Part shown: positions 1 through 9,656 of the stretch, piece by piece
How the letters are laid out: each line of letters starts with the position of its first letter
How positions within the stretch are numbered: the first letter of the stretch is position 1
Assembly (NCBI RefSeq): GCF_021654335.1
Contig: NZ_AP023423.1
Span: 1,921,001 to 1,985,000, forward strand
Direction of reading: 5' to 3'
Length of the DNA stretch: 64,000 nucleotides
Source: Sideroxyarcus emersonii
GTDB lineage: Bacteria; Pseudomonadota; Gammaproteobacteria; Burkholderiales; Gallionellaceae
Program-made: the position numbers and the translations under genes
The notes under the pieces: model-generated
Told to the model about the DNA's origin: nothing
The model's database searches: none
The model's input: only the letters and a program-made list of their open reading frames with translations

Positions 1-2
1 TC

Positions 3-2294
3 ATGAAAGAATCGCCCCCAGTTATGAACAGCTCCACCGAAATCCCCTCCCCAAGTTGCTCAACCGGCCTCACGACCGTTGAATACAGCACGCTATCCGC
101 CACGGAGCAGGAAAAAATCCTGCACCTGCAGCAGGCCATCCTCGAATCGATAGCGCGGGGCGGGGAAATCACTGCCTTGATAAACCAGTTGTGCAAACTG
201 GTGGAACAGTTACTGCCGAACTCGGTCGCTTCGGTCATGCTGCTCGACGAGTCGCGCGAACTGCTGAACGTCTACGCTGCGCCGAGCGTGCCGCCCGAAG
301 GGATCAGCCAGCTGAACGGCCTCCGCCCCGGACCCGGCGGCGGCTCGTGCGGCAATGCCGTATTCCGCAAGGAGCCGCAGTTCGTCGAAAACACGTTCAC
401 CGACCCGCGCTGGCAGAACCTGCGCCAACTCGCCTACGACTTCAATCTCTGCGCATGCTGGTCGATGCCGATCTTTTCGGCGCAGGGCGCAGTGATCGGC
501 TCCTTTGCACTCTCCAGCTTCGAGCACCGGCTGCCCAGCGATTTCCACCGCAAGCTGCTCGAGATCGGTGCCTCCATCGTCGGGATCGCTCTCGAGCGCA
601 GCAAGACGCAGGAGTCGCTGCGGCTGTTCGAAAAGGTGTATGACGGCAGCGAAGAAGGTTTCATGATCACCGACCTGAACCAGCGCATCCTGTCGGTGAA
701 CCGCGCTTTCTGCAAGGTGCTCGGTTACGAACCCGAAGAGGTCATCGGCGAGACGCCAAGGAAACTGGCTTCCGGCCATCACGACAAGTCTTTCTATAGC
801 GCAATGTGGGAAAGCATCGAGGTTTTCGGCCACTGGCGCGGCGAGATATGGAACCGGCGCAAGAACGGCGAGGTGTTCCCGGAATGGCTGTCCGTCTCGT
901 CCGTCAAAGACGCCACCGGAAAAACGACCCACTATGTCGGCATCTTCAGCGACATCAGCGAACGCAAGAATGCCGAGGCGCAGATCCAATATCTGTCGTC
1001 GCACGATCCACTGACCGACCTGCCCAATCGCATCCTGTTCAAGGACCGGCTGGAGAATGCCCTGGCCCATGCCGAGCGCACGCAAAGCCGTGTCGCACTG
1101 CTCACGGTCGATCTCGACAATTTCAAGCTGTTCAACGACTCGCTCGGCCACGCCGTCGGCGATACGCTGCTGCGCAATGTCGCCGCCCGGCTCAAGAACT
1201 GCGTGCGGGCGACCGACACCGTCAGCAGGCAGGGCGGCGACGAGTTCCTGATCGCGCTGGCTGAGCTGCCCGACAGCGATACCGTCGGCACGATCGCGCA
1301 GCACATCCTCGACCAGGTTGCCAAGCCGCTGGATATGGAAGGAAGCCCCCTGTCGCTCTCCTGCTCCATCGGCATCGCCGTCTATCCCGATGATGGCGAG
1401 AGCTACGACATCCTGCTCAAGAAAGCCTCCCTGGCGCTGTATTCAGCCAAGGCGGCCGGACGCAATGCGTGCCACTTCTTTACCGAGCAGATGAACAGCG
1501 ACAGTCTCGAACACCTGCGGATCGCCCACAACCTGCGCCACGCCGTGCAGCGCAACGAGTTCGTGCTGCATTACCAGCCGCAAATCGACCTGGACAGCGG
1601 ACAGCTGATCGGTGCCGAAGCGCTCATCCGCTGGAACCATCCGACCGAAGGGCTGATCCCGCCGGCACGCTTCATTTCCGTCGCCGAGCAGACCGGCCTC
1701 ATCGTGCAGATGGGCGAATGGGCGCTCAATGAGGCATGCAAACAAGCGGTCAGCTGGCAGCGCAGCGATCGGCCGGCGCTCATGGTGGCGGTGAATGTGT
1801 CGGCAGTGCAGTTCAGGCGCGGCAACATGGAGCAGTCGATACGCAAGGCCATCGCCGCAAGCGGCCTGGATCCGACCCTGCTGGAAATCGAGCTCACCGA
1901 ATCGGTCCTGCTGCACGACATGGAATACATGCTCGGCCTGATCAAACGCCTCAAGGAAATCGGCATCACCCTCGCCATCGACGATTTCGGCACCGGTTAT
2001 TCCAGCCTCGCCTACCTGAAGAGGTTCAAGGCCGACCGCCTGAAGATAGACCAGTCCTTTGTGCGCGACATGGCAGACGACCCCGACGACGCCGCGATCG
2101 TGCATGCCATCATCCAGATGGGCCGCACCCTCAATCTGCGCACCATCGCCGAAGGCGTCGAGACGGCAAAACAAGTCGACCTCCTGCGCTCCCTGGAATG
2201 CAACGAAGTGCAGGGCTACCACTTCGCACGGCCGATGCCGGCGGACGCCTTTTCCCGCTTCCTCGACACCTATCGTCCCGCGGTACGCGAGTGA
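3..2294 (+). CDS. GAF-PAS-GGDEF-EAL sensor, c-di-GMP turnover
   Basis: Cytoplasmic c-di-GMP enzyme with no membrane segment. A GAF domain spans about residues 60-205, a PAS domain about 205-330 with the usual ERKNAEAQ exit, a GGDEF domain about 330-500 and an EAL domain about 505-755. The cyclase motif is intact (GGDEF in SRQGGDEFLIAL). The phosphodiesterase motifs are also intact: EAL in GAEALIRWNHP, DDFGTGYSS and EGVET. Both activities are therefore possible, and which dominates cannot be read from sequence. The start lies 3 bases into the window, so an upstream extension cannot be excluded; an internal ATG at 24 is an alternative. It converges on uup. Confidence 0.9.
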   Translation: MKESPPVMNSSTEIPSPSCSTGLTTVEYSTLSATEQEKILHLQQAILESIARGGEITALINQLCKLVEQLLPNSVASVMLLDESRELLNVYAAPSVPPEGISQLNGLRPGPGGGSCGNAVFRKEPQFVENTFTDPRWQNLRQLAYDFNLCACWSMPIFSAQGAVIGSFALSSFEHRLPSDFHRKLLEIGASIVGIALERSKTQESLRLFEKVYDGSEEGFMITDLNQRILSVNRAFCKVLGYEPEEVIGETPRKLASGHHDKSFYSAMWESIEVFGHWRGEIWNRRKNGEVFPEWLSVSSVKDATGKTTHYVGIFSDISERKNAEAQIQYLSSHDPLTDLPNRILFKDRLENALAHAERTQSRVALLTVDLDNFKLFNDSLGHAVGDTLLRNVAARLKNCVRATDTVSRQGGDEFLIALAELPDSDTVGTIAQHILDQVAKPLDMEGSPLSLSCSIGIAVYPDDGESYDILLKKASLALYSAKAAGRNACHFFTEQMNSDSLEHLRIAHNLRHAVQRNEFVLHYQPQIDLDSGQLIGAEALIRWNHPTEGLIPPARFISVAEQTGLIVQMGEWALNEACKQAVSWQRSDRPALMVAVNVSAVQFRRGNMEQSIRKAIAASGLDPTLLEIELTESVLLHDMEYMLGLIKRLKEIGITLAIDDFGTGYSSLAYLKRFKADRLKIDQSFVRDMADDPDDAAIVHAIIQMGRTLNLRTIAEGVETAKQVDLLRSLECNEVQGYHFARPMPADAFSRFLDTYRPAVRE

Positions 2295-2359
2295 ATCCGG
2301 CAGGAGCGATGACCAAGCCGGCCGCTTTTCGGCATCACGACCTCATCACCGCATGAGAA

Positions 2360-4291
2360 CTATTTTTTCTCCAGCGTTTCCCACCGTTCCATCAGCTTGA
2401 CCAGTTCGCCCTCGATCTCGGAAGCACGTTGCTGCAACTGTTTTGCATGCGCAGGATTATCGCGGAACAGCGCTCCAGCCCCCAGTGCGGCAGCGATCTC
2501 CTCCTGCTCGCGCTCCAGCGCTTCGATGCGCTGCGGCATCTCATCCAGCTCTTTCTGCTCCTTGAAGCTCAGCTTCACCTTTACCCCCTCTCCCTTCGAG
2601 GGAGCAGGCTGGGGAGAAGGTGAGCCTGCCTTGCCTCCGCCCTCTTTCGGCGCAGACGCAGCTGGCTTGTTCGCCTTCTGGCTCGCCTCGAACTTTTTCG
2701 CCCGCACCCAATCCTCGTAGCCGCCGACATACTCCATCAGCTTGCCGTCGCCTTCGAAGGCGATCACCTGCGTCACCACATTGTCGAGGAAGGCGCGGTC
2801 ATGGCTGACCAGAAACAGCGTGCCGTCGTATTGCGCCAGCAGTTCTTCCAGCAGTTCCAGCGTTTCGATGTCGAGGTCGTTGGTCGGCTCGTCCAGCACC
2901 AGCACGTTGCTGGGGCGGGTGAACAGGCGCGCCAGCAGCAGACGGTTGCGCTCGCCGCCGGAAAGCGATTTCACCGGCGAACGCGCGCGCTCCGGCGCGA
3001 ACAGGAAATCGCCGAGGTAGCTGATGACGTGCTTCTTCGCACCGCCGATCTCGATGAAATCCGAGCCCTGGCTGATGGTATCGGCCAGCGTGGCGTTGTC
3101 GTCGAGCTGCGCGCGCAACTGGTCGAAGTAGGCCACGCTCAGCTTGGTGCCGAGCTTCACATCGCCGCTGTCCGGAGCCTGCTCGCCCAGGATGATCTTG
3201 AGCAGCGTACTCTTGCCCGCCCCGTTGGGACCGAGCAATCCGATCTTGTCGCCGCGCTGGATGCGGCAGGAAAAATCGTCGATGATCTTGCGCGTACCGA
3301 ACGCTTTGCTCACATGCGTGAGCTCCGTCACCAGCTTGCCTGAGCGCTCGCCGCTGTCCAGGTTCATCTCGACGGTGCCCTGCTTCTCGCGACGCGCAGC
3401 GCGTTCGCGCCGCAGCTGCTCCAGCCGCAGTACGCGGCCCTCGTTGCGGGTACGGCGTGCCTTCACGCCCTGGCGTATCCACACTTCTTCCTGCGCCAGC
3501 ACCTTGTCGAACTTGGCGTTCACCACCGCCTCGTCCGCCAGCATGCGCTCCTTGATCTTCTGGTACGCGGCGAAGTTGCCTGGAAAGCTCGCCAGCTTGC
3601 CGCGATCCAGCTCGACGATGCGCGTGGCAACGTTGTCGAGGAAGCGCCGGTCGTGGGTGACCAGCAACACGCTGCCGCGAAAACTGGTCAACAGTCCTTC
3701 CAGCCATTCGATGGAAGCGAAATCCAGATGGTTGGTCGGCTCGTCCAGGATCAGCACCTCCGGCTCGGCCACCAGCGCCTGTGCCAGCGCCACGCGCTTG
3801 CGCACGCCGCCGGACAACGAGCCGATGAGCGCATCGGCATCCAGTTCCAGCTTGTCGATGGCGGTCTCGATGCGCGCCTGCACCGCCCAGCCGTCCTGCG
3901 CCTCCAGTTTGGTCTGCAGCGGCTGCATCGCTTCCAGCAACTTCTCGTAATCGGCATCCGGTTCCGCCAATTGATGCGACAGATGGTGGTAGTCGGTGAT
4001 CAGCTGATGCAACTCGCCCAGGCCGCGTGCCACTTCGTCGAACACGGTCGCCTCCGCATGCAGCACCGGTTCCTGGCTGACATAGCAGATGCGCGCGCCG
4101 GGCTGGCGCCATACCGAGCCGTCATCCAGTTGTGCCTGGCCGGCCAGCACCTTGAGCAGGCTGGACTTGCCGCCGCCGTTGCGGCCGATCAGGCCGACGC
4201 GCTCGCCTTCGTCCAGTTGAAATTCCACATGATCCAATAGCGCGACGTGGCCGAAGGCCAGTGCGGCTTTATCCAGCGTGATATACGGCAT
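2360..4291 (-). CDS. uup: ABC-F ATPase Uup
   Basis: Soluble ABC-F protein of 643 aa with two nucleotide-binding domains. Site 1 has Walker A GRNGGGKSS, signature LSGGVRKR and Walker B LILDEPTNHLD. Site 2 has GPNGAGKST, LSGGERNR and LVLDEPTNDLD. The C-terminal coiled-coil extension (about residues 570-643) is the DNA/ribosome-binding tail that distinguishes Uup. Members act on ribosomes and Uup affects transposon precise excision. The linker before the tail reads SPSPQPAPSKGEG, the translation of an inserted palindromic repeat (see 2583-2625). The ATG directly follows the TAA of the upstream membrane-protein gene, so the two are probably co-transcribed with the peroxiredoxin gene. Confidence 0.95.
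   Translation of the reverse strand: MPYITLDKAALAFGHVALLDHVEFQLDEGERVGLIGRNGGGKSSLLKVLAGQAQLDDGSVWRQPGARICYVSQEPVLHAEATVFDEVARGLGELHQLITDYHHLSHQLAEPDADYEKLLEAMQPLQTKLEAQDGWAVQARIETAIDKLELDADALIGSLSGGVRKRVALAQALVAEPEVLILDEPTNHLDFASIEWLEGLLTSFRGSVLLVTHDRRFLDNVATRIVELDRGKLASFPGNFAAYQKIKERMLADEAVVNAKFDKVLAQEEVWIRQGVKARRTRNEGRVLRLEQLRRERAARREKQGTVEMNLDSGERSGKLVTELTHVSKAFGTRKIIDDFSCRIQRGDKIGLLGPNGAGKSTLLKIILGEQAPDSGDVKLGTKLSVAYFDQLRAQLDDNATLADTISQGSDFIEIGGAKKHVISYLGDFLFAPERARSPVKSLSGGERNRLLLARLFTRPSNVLVLDEPTNDLDIETLELLEELLAQYDGTLFLVSHDRAFLDNVVTQVIAFEGDGKLMEYVGGYEDWVRAKKFEASQKANKPAASAPKEGGGKAGSPSPQPAPSKGEGVKVKLSFKEQKELDEMPQRIEALEREQEEIAAALGAGALFRDNPAHAKQLQQRASEIEGELVKLMERWETLEKK
2583..2625. repeat. 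REP-like GC-rich palindrome inside uup
   Basis: A G/C-rich palindrome centred on CTCCCTTCGAGGGAG with a trailing GGGGAGAAGG lies in frame in the uup linker. It belongs by eye to the widespread short 'cccctctccc...gggagaggg' class of intergenic repeats, which give Ser/Pro-rich peptides when translated. A related GC palindrome is at 37291-37334. Confidence 0.6.
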
Positions 4292-4741
4292 TTAGTTTTT
4301 CTTTTCTTCCTGAGGCAATGCAGATTGATAGATGAGCGAGAACCCGATGGCAAAACAGCCCATCGCGAAATAGCCGAACGAGGTGGTGAAGGTGTTCAAC
4401 ACCAGATGCGTGTTATAGCTGTCGATGCTGCCGGCGAAGAAATGGAACACGAACAGCAAGCCCGCCAAGATGTTTCCCGCCAGCAGCAGCCTGTGCCCGA
4501 TCCTGTAACCGTTGCCGCCCGGCTTGCCCTGCGGCGGCAGGCCGCGCATGAAATGCCAGGCCAGGTAGACCAGCAACAGCAGCAGCAACGCGCCGACGAG
4601 ACGCCCCGGAACATCGCCTTCATGCACGGGAACACCCAGCATCTCCAGCAGCAGGTTCCCGGCCGCCGCCACCCAGCCCATCGCCAGCGTCTGCATCATG
4701 AAAAACCATGCAGCGAATATATTCGAGCCCGGATGTTTCAT
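4292..4741 (-). CDS. Four-TM membrane protein of unknown function
   Basis: Small integral membrane protein (149 aa) with four hydrophobic segments at about residues 10-30, 45-65, 83-105 and 115-140, and a charged tail ending EEKKN. I do not recognise a family. The ATG at 4741 overlaps the peroxiredoxin stop by one base (TGATG), which favours it over the GTG one codon earlier and implies translational coupling. It lies between a periplasmic peroxiredoxin and uup, without a clear functional hint. Confidence 0.8.
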   Translation of the reverse strand: MKHPGSNIFAAWFFMMQTLAMGWVAAAGNLLLEMLGVPVHEGDVPGRLVGALLLLLLVYLAWHFMRGLPPQGKPGGNGYRIGHRLLLAGNILAGLLFVFHFFAGSIDSYNTHLVLNTFTTSFGYFAMGCFAIGFSLIYQSALPQEEKKN

Positions 4742-5280
4742 CACGCCCCTTTCGCGGTCAATCGCGTCAGATCCTCGATGACCTCGGTCGAGTGCCTGGA
4801 GGTCTCGACGCTTTCGTACACCTTGGCCACCTTGCCCTGCGGGTCGATCAGGAACGTATAACGCCTGGCGAACTTCACCAGCCCCAGGTTCATCAGCGCA
4901 CCATAGCGTGCCGCCACCTCGGTGGACTTGTCCGCCAGCAGCGGGAACGGCAGGTGATATTTCTTGGCGAATTCGGCATGACTGTCGCTATCGTCCACGC
5001 TGATACCGACCACTTGCGCACCCAATGCCGTCAGCTTGTGCAAATCGTCGCGGAAGGAACATGCTTCCTGCGTACAGCCCGGCGTATCGTCCCTGGGGTA
5101 GAAATAGAGCACCAGCCACTTGCCCGCATATTCCTTCAGGTCGTGTTTCACGCCATTCTGGTCCGGCAGCTCGAAACCGGGGGCGTCCGCCCCCACCTTG
5201 GGCAACTCGCCGGCACGTGCCATCTGGCTCGCCAGCATTGCCATTGCGGCCATCAGGCCGAACAAGATCAGCCATTTCAT
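4741..5280 (-). CDS. Exported PrxQ/Bcp-type peroxiredoxin
   Basis: Thiol peroxidase reducing hydrogen peroxide and organic peroxides. An N-terminal signal peptide (hydrophobic to about residue 22, SQMARAG) implies periplasmic action, unlike the cytoplasmic Bcp of E. coli. The peroxidatic motif is DDTPGCTQEACSF, with C69 as the likely peroxidatic cysteine and C74 as the resolving cysteine five residues later, the alpha2-type PrxQ arrangement. The AhpC/TSA fold covers about residues 28-175. It is probably the first gene of a three-gene operon with the membrane protein and uup. Confidence 0.9.
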   Translation of the reverse strand: MKWLILFGLMAAMAMLASQMARAGELPKVGADAPGFELPDQNGVKHDLKEYAGKWLVLYFYPRDDTPGCTQEACSFRDDLHKLTALGAQVVGISVDDSDSHAEFAKKYHLPFPLLADKSTEVAARYGALMNLGLVKFARRYTFLIDPQGKVAKVYESVETSRHSTEVIEDLTRLTAKGA

Positions 5281-5351
5281 TTGTAAGCTCCTTGAAGCGG
5301 ATAAGCGAGAATGGATTTTACGTTAGAATGTCGCCCGTATCGCGCACATCT

Positions 5352-5426
5352 GTCCTCGTAGTTAAATGGATATAACCGGCCCCTCCTAAGGGTCAATTAC
5401 AGGTTCGATTCCTGTCGAGGACGCCA
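5352..5426 (+). tRNA. tRNA-Arg(CCT)
   Basis: A complete cloverleaf. The acceptor arm is GTCCTCG (5352-5358) pairing CGAGGAC (5416-5422), with discriminator G and an encoded CCA. The D-arm is GTTA/TAAC, the anticodon arm GGCCC-CTCCTAA-GGGTC, and the T-arm ACAGG-TTCGATT-CCTGT. Anticodon CCT reads AGG (Arg). It lies between the divergent peroxiredoxin and six-PAS genes. Confidence 0.95.
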
Positions 5427-5450
5427 ACCTGGCTATTCGGGAAGAATACG

Positions 5451-8400
5451 ATGCACGGTTCCGGCTCCAACCCTACACCGCATGCCAGTATCCTCAAGAT
5501 CGTCTTGATCTATGCCATCTTCGCCGGCCTGTGGATCCTGTTCTCGGACCGATTGACGGAATGGATATTCGCCGACGGCGCCGCCCTGAAGGTCGCACAA
5601 ACCCTCAAAGGCTGGCTGTTCGTTGCGATCACCTCGTTGCTGCTTTATTTCCTGCTCAAGCGGTTGACGGTCGCCCCGGGCCATGCCCCCATTCCGGTGG
5701 TGCACACCGGCCTCATCAACTGGCCACGCTGGCAACTGTACCTGTTTGCGGCCGTGGTGACGCTGTTGACCTTGCTGATACGCCAGCACATCGCCATTTC
5801 GTTTGCCGACCGCCCGCTGCTGATCCTGTTCATGTTCCCGATCATCGCCAGCGCGGCTCTGGGCGGGTTGGGTCCCGGAATGCTCGCCACGCTCATCGCC
5901 GTAGCAGCTGAAGACTATTTCGCCGTCCCGCCGCTCGACAGCTTTGCGGTAAAAAGCCTGCAGGACATGCTGCAACTTGGCCTCCTGCTCGCCAATGGCC
6001 TGCTCGTCAGCCTCCTCAGTGCACTGCTGCACGAAGCGCGCTACCGGTCTGACCGGGACAGGCAGAATGCCGAAGCCAATCTGGCAGAAAAGATGCATGC
6101 GCTGAAATTGCTCGATGCCATCAGCGAAGGTTCCACCGATGCGATCTTCGTCAAGGACAGTGAAGGACGCTATCTGTTGTTCAACCAGGCCGCTGCCCAC
6201 TTCGTCGGAAGATCGGTGCAGGAGGTGCTGGGAAAGGATGACACGGCGATCTTCCCTTCCGACCAGGCCACCTTCATCCGGCAAAGCGATCGCGAAGTGA
6301 TGCAAGGCAATCAGGTCACCACTTTCCAGGAGACCCTGGAAACCCGGAACGGCAAATCGTTCTTCCTCACCACCAAGGGGCCGCTACATGACCTGACTGG
6401 CAAAGTGTCCGGAGTGTTCGGCATCTCGCGCGACATCACCGGAATCAAGACGACCGAATTCGCCTTGCGGCGCGAGCGCGACCTCAACCAGCGCTACCTC
6501 GATACCGTCCAGTCCATCATGATCGCTCTGGACACTGAAGGACGCATCACCATGATCACCCGCTACGGCTGCGAGATGCTGGGTTATCGGGAAAATGAAC
6601 TGCTCGGGGAGAACTGGTTCAAGACCTGCCTGCCGCAGCCGGAAGGCACCGAGATCATACTGCCGATGTTCCGCCAGATACTGGCCGGAGACATGCAAGA
6701 CGCACACCATCACGAAAATACCGTCGTTTGCCGGGATGGGAGCCTGCGATTGATCTCCTGGCGCAACGTCTATTTCAGGAACGAGGCAGGCAACATCGTC
6801 GGCACACTGAGTTCCGGCGAAGATATCACCGAACGCAAAAAAACAGAGGAATCGCTGCGCGAGAGCGAGGCCACCTATCGCTCTCTTTTCGAACACATGC
6901 TCAACGGCTTCGCCTATTGCCGCATGCTGTTCACCAACGGTCGCCCGGACGACTTCATCTACCTCAGCGTCAACGAAGCCTTCGAGACACAGACCGGACT
7001 GAAGGATGTCGTCGGACGCAAGGTCTCCGATGTCATCCCGGGCATCCGAGAGGCCGATCCGGAACTGTTCGACATTTACAGCCGGGTTGCCTCCGGCGGC
7101 AAGCCGGAACAGTTCGAGACCTATGTCAAAGCGCTGGATATGTGGTTCGAGATCTCGGTATACAGCCCCAAACCGCAACATTTCGTTGCCGTTTTCGATG
7201 TCATCACGCAACGAAAGAAAGCCGAATTGGCGCTGCGCGACAGCGAAGCGCGTTTCCGCGCACTGGTAGAACAATCGATAGCCGGCATCTTCATCGTCCA
7301 GGACGGCCAACTCAATTATGTCAATCCCGGCTTCGCCACGATCTTCGGTTACGAATCGCCCGAATCGATGATCGGCATCGTGCCTGCGGCCGATCTGATC
7401 AGCCCGTACGATCAGGAACGCGTACTGCAAAACATCCACAGGCGCGAAGAGGGGGATGAAGGTGCCGTATACAACACTGCCAGCTGCATTCGCCGCGATG
7501 GACAGCGCATAGAAGTCGAAGTGTACGGACGCCCATATGAGCATGAAGGTCGCCCGGCAACCATCGGCATCCTCCTGGACATCACCGCCCGCAAGCAGGC
7601 CGAAGCGAAACGCGACCTCTTGAGCGATGCGCTGCGCCAGTCAGCACATCCCCTGATGCTGACCGACTCAGAGTTCCGCATCACCTACATCAATCCAGCC
7701 TTTTCGCGCCTGTTCGGTTACCATCTGGACGACATCACGGGCAGGCATATCTCTCTCATTGTCCCAAAGACCGACAAGCACAGAACCGAACGCGATGAAA
7801 TCGAGCGCCATCTTCGCAGGCACGGCACATGGTCGGGGGAGGTAGACCGCTTGGCAAGCGATGGTTCGCTGATACCCACCCTCGCAACCATTGCCTCGAT
7901 CCATGGCAAGGAAGGGACATACATCGGTTTCGTGGCCAGCTATCTCGACCTGCGAGCGCTGCGCGAAAAGGAATCGACGTTGCGCAAACTCTCGCTGGCG
8001 GTGGAACAAAGCCCGGAGAATATCTACATCACCGATCTCGACGGCACCATCGAATATGTCAACGAATCTTTCGTGCGCAAGACAGGTTATGACCGCAGCG
8101 AGATCATCGGACGGAACCCGCGCATCCTGCATTCCGGGAAAACGCCATCGAGCACGTACGAGGATCTCTGGAAAAACCTCCTGGCCGGCAATACCTGGCA
8201 GGGTGATTTCCACAACAGGCGCAAGGATGGCAGTGAATATATCGAACACGCCATCATCAGCCCGATCCGCCAGCCCGACGGGCACATCACCCATTACGTC
8301 TCGGTACAGGAAGACATCACGGAAAAGAAACGCGCCGAGGCCGAGATAAACCGCCTGGCCTTTTACGACACCCTGACCGGACTGCCCAACCGGGCACTGC

Positions 8401-9656
8401 TCCTGGAACGTACCGCGCAAGCGCTGGCTACAATTCGCCGCATCGGCCAGCGCAGCGCGCTGATCTCGTTCAATATCGACCGCTTCAAGACCATCAATGA
8501 TGCGGGAGGACAGGCCATGGGCGATGTGCTGATCAAGGCGGTGGCCGAGCGTTTGTCGCATATCCTGCACCAGGGCGATGTCGTGGCGCACATCGCAGGG
8601 GACGAGTTCGCCATCCTGCTGACCGACCTCGCCCCCCAGCAACAGGCCGCGGCCCACATGGCGATGCATATCTCGAACCGGATACACACAGAACTGCAGG
8701 AGCCTTTCGTGATCGGCGCTGAAAGCATCACCCTCACAGCCTGCCTGGGGATCGCGCTCTTTCCGGGCAACGATGCCGACTCTGCACTGGATATCCTGCG
8801 TCGTGGTAATACTGCCCTGCATCATGCCAAGACCCGGGGCAGCGGACAGACCGCATTCTTCGACGACACTCTGGACGGCAATGCCAAGCAGCGTTTCGAG
8901 ACCGAGCGCGAACTGCAGCAGGCAATCAAGCGCGGTGACCTGCAGGTATTCCTGCAGCCCCAGGTGGAAGAGAACGGCAAGTGCGTCGGTGCGGAAGCCT
9001 TGGTGCGCTGGCAGCATCCGCAACGCGGCCTGATACAGCCCGGTGCATTCATCCCGATTGCCGAAGAGTCCAACCTGATCATCGAGATCGGCAGCTGGAT
9101 GTTCGTCGAAGTCTGCCGCCTGCTGGCACGCGAAGACGTGGCTACGCTACCAATACGGATCGGCGTCAACATTAGCCCCCGTCATTTCCGCCAGGCCGAT
9201 TTCGTCGAGCAGATCAAGGACGGCCTCGCCAGCACCGGCGCCGACCCCACCCACCTTACTCTGGAAGTGACCGAGGGCATGGTGATCGACAACATCAACG
9301 ATGTGGTCGCGAAGATGAACGAGCTGAGCGCGATGGGTATCCATTTTTCGATGGACGACTTCGGCACCGGCTATTCATCGCTGGCATACCTGAAGCGACT
9401 GCCCATCCACGAACTCAAGATCGACAAGAGCTTTGTCCAGGATCTGACTATCGATCCCGATGACGATGCCCTGGTCGAGGCCATCCTTGCTGTAGCCAGG
9501 CTCATGCACGTGAAGGTGGTCGCGGAAGGCGTGGAGACGCCCGAACAGGCGAGCTTCCTGAACCTGCGCGGACAGGTGGTGCACCAGGGTTATCTGTTCG
9601 GCAGGCCGGAGCAGGCGGAGAAGGTGATCGCGGATATCATCCGCAACCTGTCCTAG
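5451..9656 (+). CDS. Membrane multi-PAS GGDEF-EAL protein
   Basis: Large sensory c-di-GMP enzyme (1401 aa). Two N-terminal TM helices (about 14-34, 53-70) precede a DUF4118/KdpD-like four-helix membrane unit (about 90-205). Six PAS-type modules follow (about 215-340, 345-465, 470-590, 595-720, 725-845, 850-970), each separated by PAC-like tails such as DITERKKTEE. Then come GGDEF (about 972-1130) and EAL (about 1145-1395). The cyclase signature is AGDEF rather than GGDEF; EAL residues (GAEALVRW, NISPRHF, DDFGTGYSS, EGVET) are intact, so phosphodiesterase activity is the safer prediction. Its TAG overlaps the stop codon of the convergent alr gene. Confidence 0.92.
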   Translation: MHGSGSNPTPHASILKIVLIYAIFAGLWILFSDRLTEWIFADGAALKVAQTLKGWLFVAITSLLLYFLLKRLTVAPGHAPIPVVHTGLINWPRWQLYLFAAVVTLLTLLIRQHIAISFADRPLLILFMFPIIASAALGGLGPGMLATLIAVAAEDYFAVPPLDSFAVKSLQDMLQLGLLLANGLLVSLLSALLHEARYRSDRDRQNAEANLAEKMHALKLLDAISEGSTDAIFVKDSEGRYLLFNQAAAHFVGRSVQEVLGKDDTAIFPSDQATFIRQSDREVMQGNQVTTFQETLETRNGKSFFLTTKGPLHDLTGKVSGVFGISRDITGIKTTEFALRRERDLNQRYLDTVQSIMIALDTEGRITMITRYGCEMLGYRENELLGENWFKTCLPQPEGTEIILPMFRQILAGDMQDAHHHENTVVCRDGSLRLISWRNVYFRNEAGNIVGTLSSGEDITERKKTEESLRESEATYRSLFEHMLNGFAYCRMLFTNGRPDDFIYLSVNEAFETQTGLKDVVGRKVSDVIPGIREADPELFDIYSRVASGGKPEQFETYVKALDMWFEISVYSPKPQHFVAVFDVITQRKKAELALRDSEARFRALVEQSIAGIFIVQDGQLNYVNPGFATIFGYESPESMIGIVPAADLISPYDQERVLQNIHRREEGDEGAVYNTASCIRRDGQRIEVEVYGRPYEHEGRPATIGILLDITARKQAEAKRDLLSDALRQSAHPLMLTDSEFRITYINPAFSRLFGYHLDDITGRHISLIVPKTDKHRTERDEIERHLRRHGTWSGEVDRLASDGSLIPTLATIASIHGKEGTYIGFVASYLDLRALREKESTLRKLSLAVEQSPENIYITDLDGTIEYVNESFVRKTGYDRSEIIGRNPRILHSGKTPSSTYEDLWKNLLAGNTWQGDFHNRRKDGSEYIEHAIISPIRQPDGHITHYVSVQEDITEKKRAEAEINRLAFYDTLTGLPNRALLLERTAQALATIRRIGQRSALISFNIDRFKTINDAGGQAMGDVLIKAVAERLSHILHQGDVVAHIAGDEFAILLTDLAPQQQAAAHMAMHISNRIHTELQEPFVIGAESITLTACLGIALFPGNDADSALDILRRGNTALHHAKTRGSGQTAFFDDTLDGNAKQRFETERELQQAIKRGDLQVFLQPQVEENGKCVGAEALVRWQHPQRGLIQPGAFIPIAEESNLIIEIGSWMFVEVCRLLAREDVATLPIRIGVNISPRHFRQADFVEQIKDGLASTGADPTHLTLEVTEGMVIDNINDVVAKMNELSAMGIHFSMDDFGTGYSSLAYLKRLPIHELKIDKSFVQDLTIDPDDDALVEAILAVARLMHVKVVAEGVETPEQASFLNLRGQVVHQGYLFGRPEQAEKVIADIIRNLS

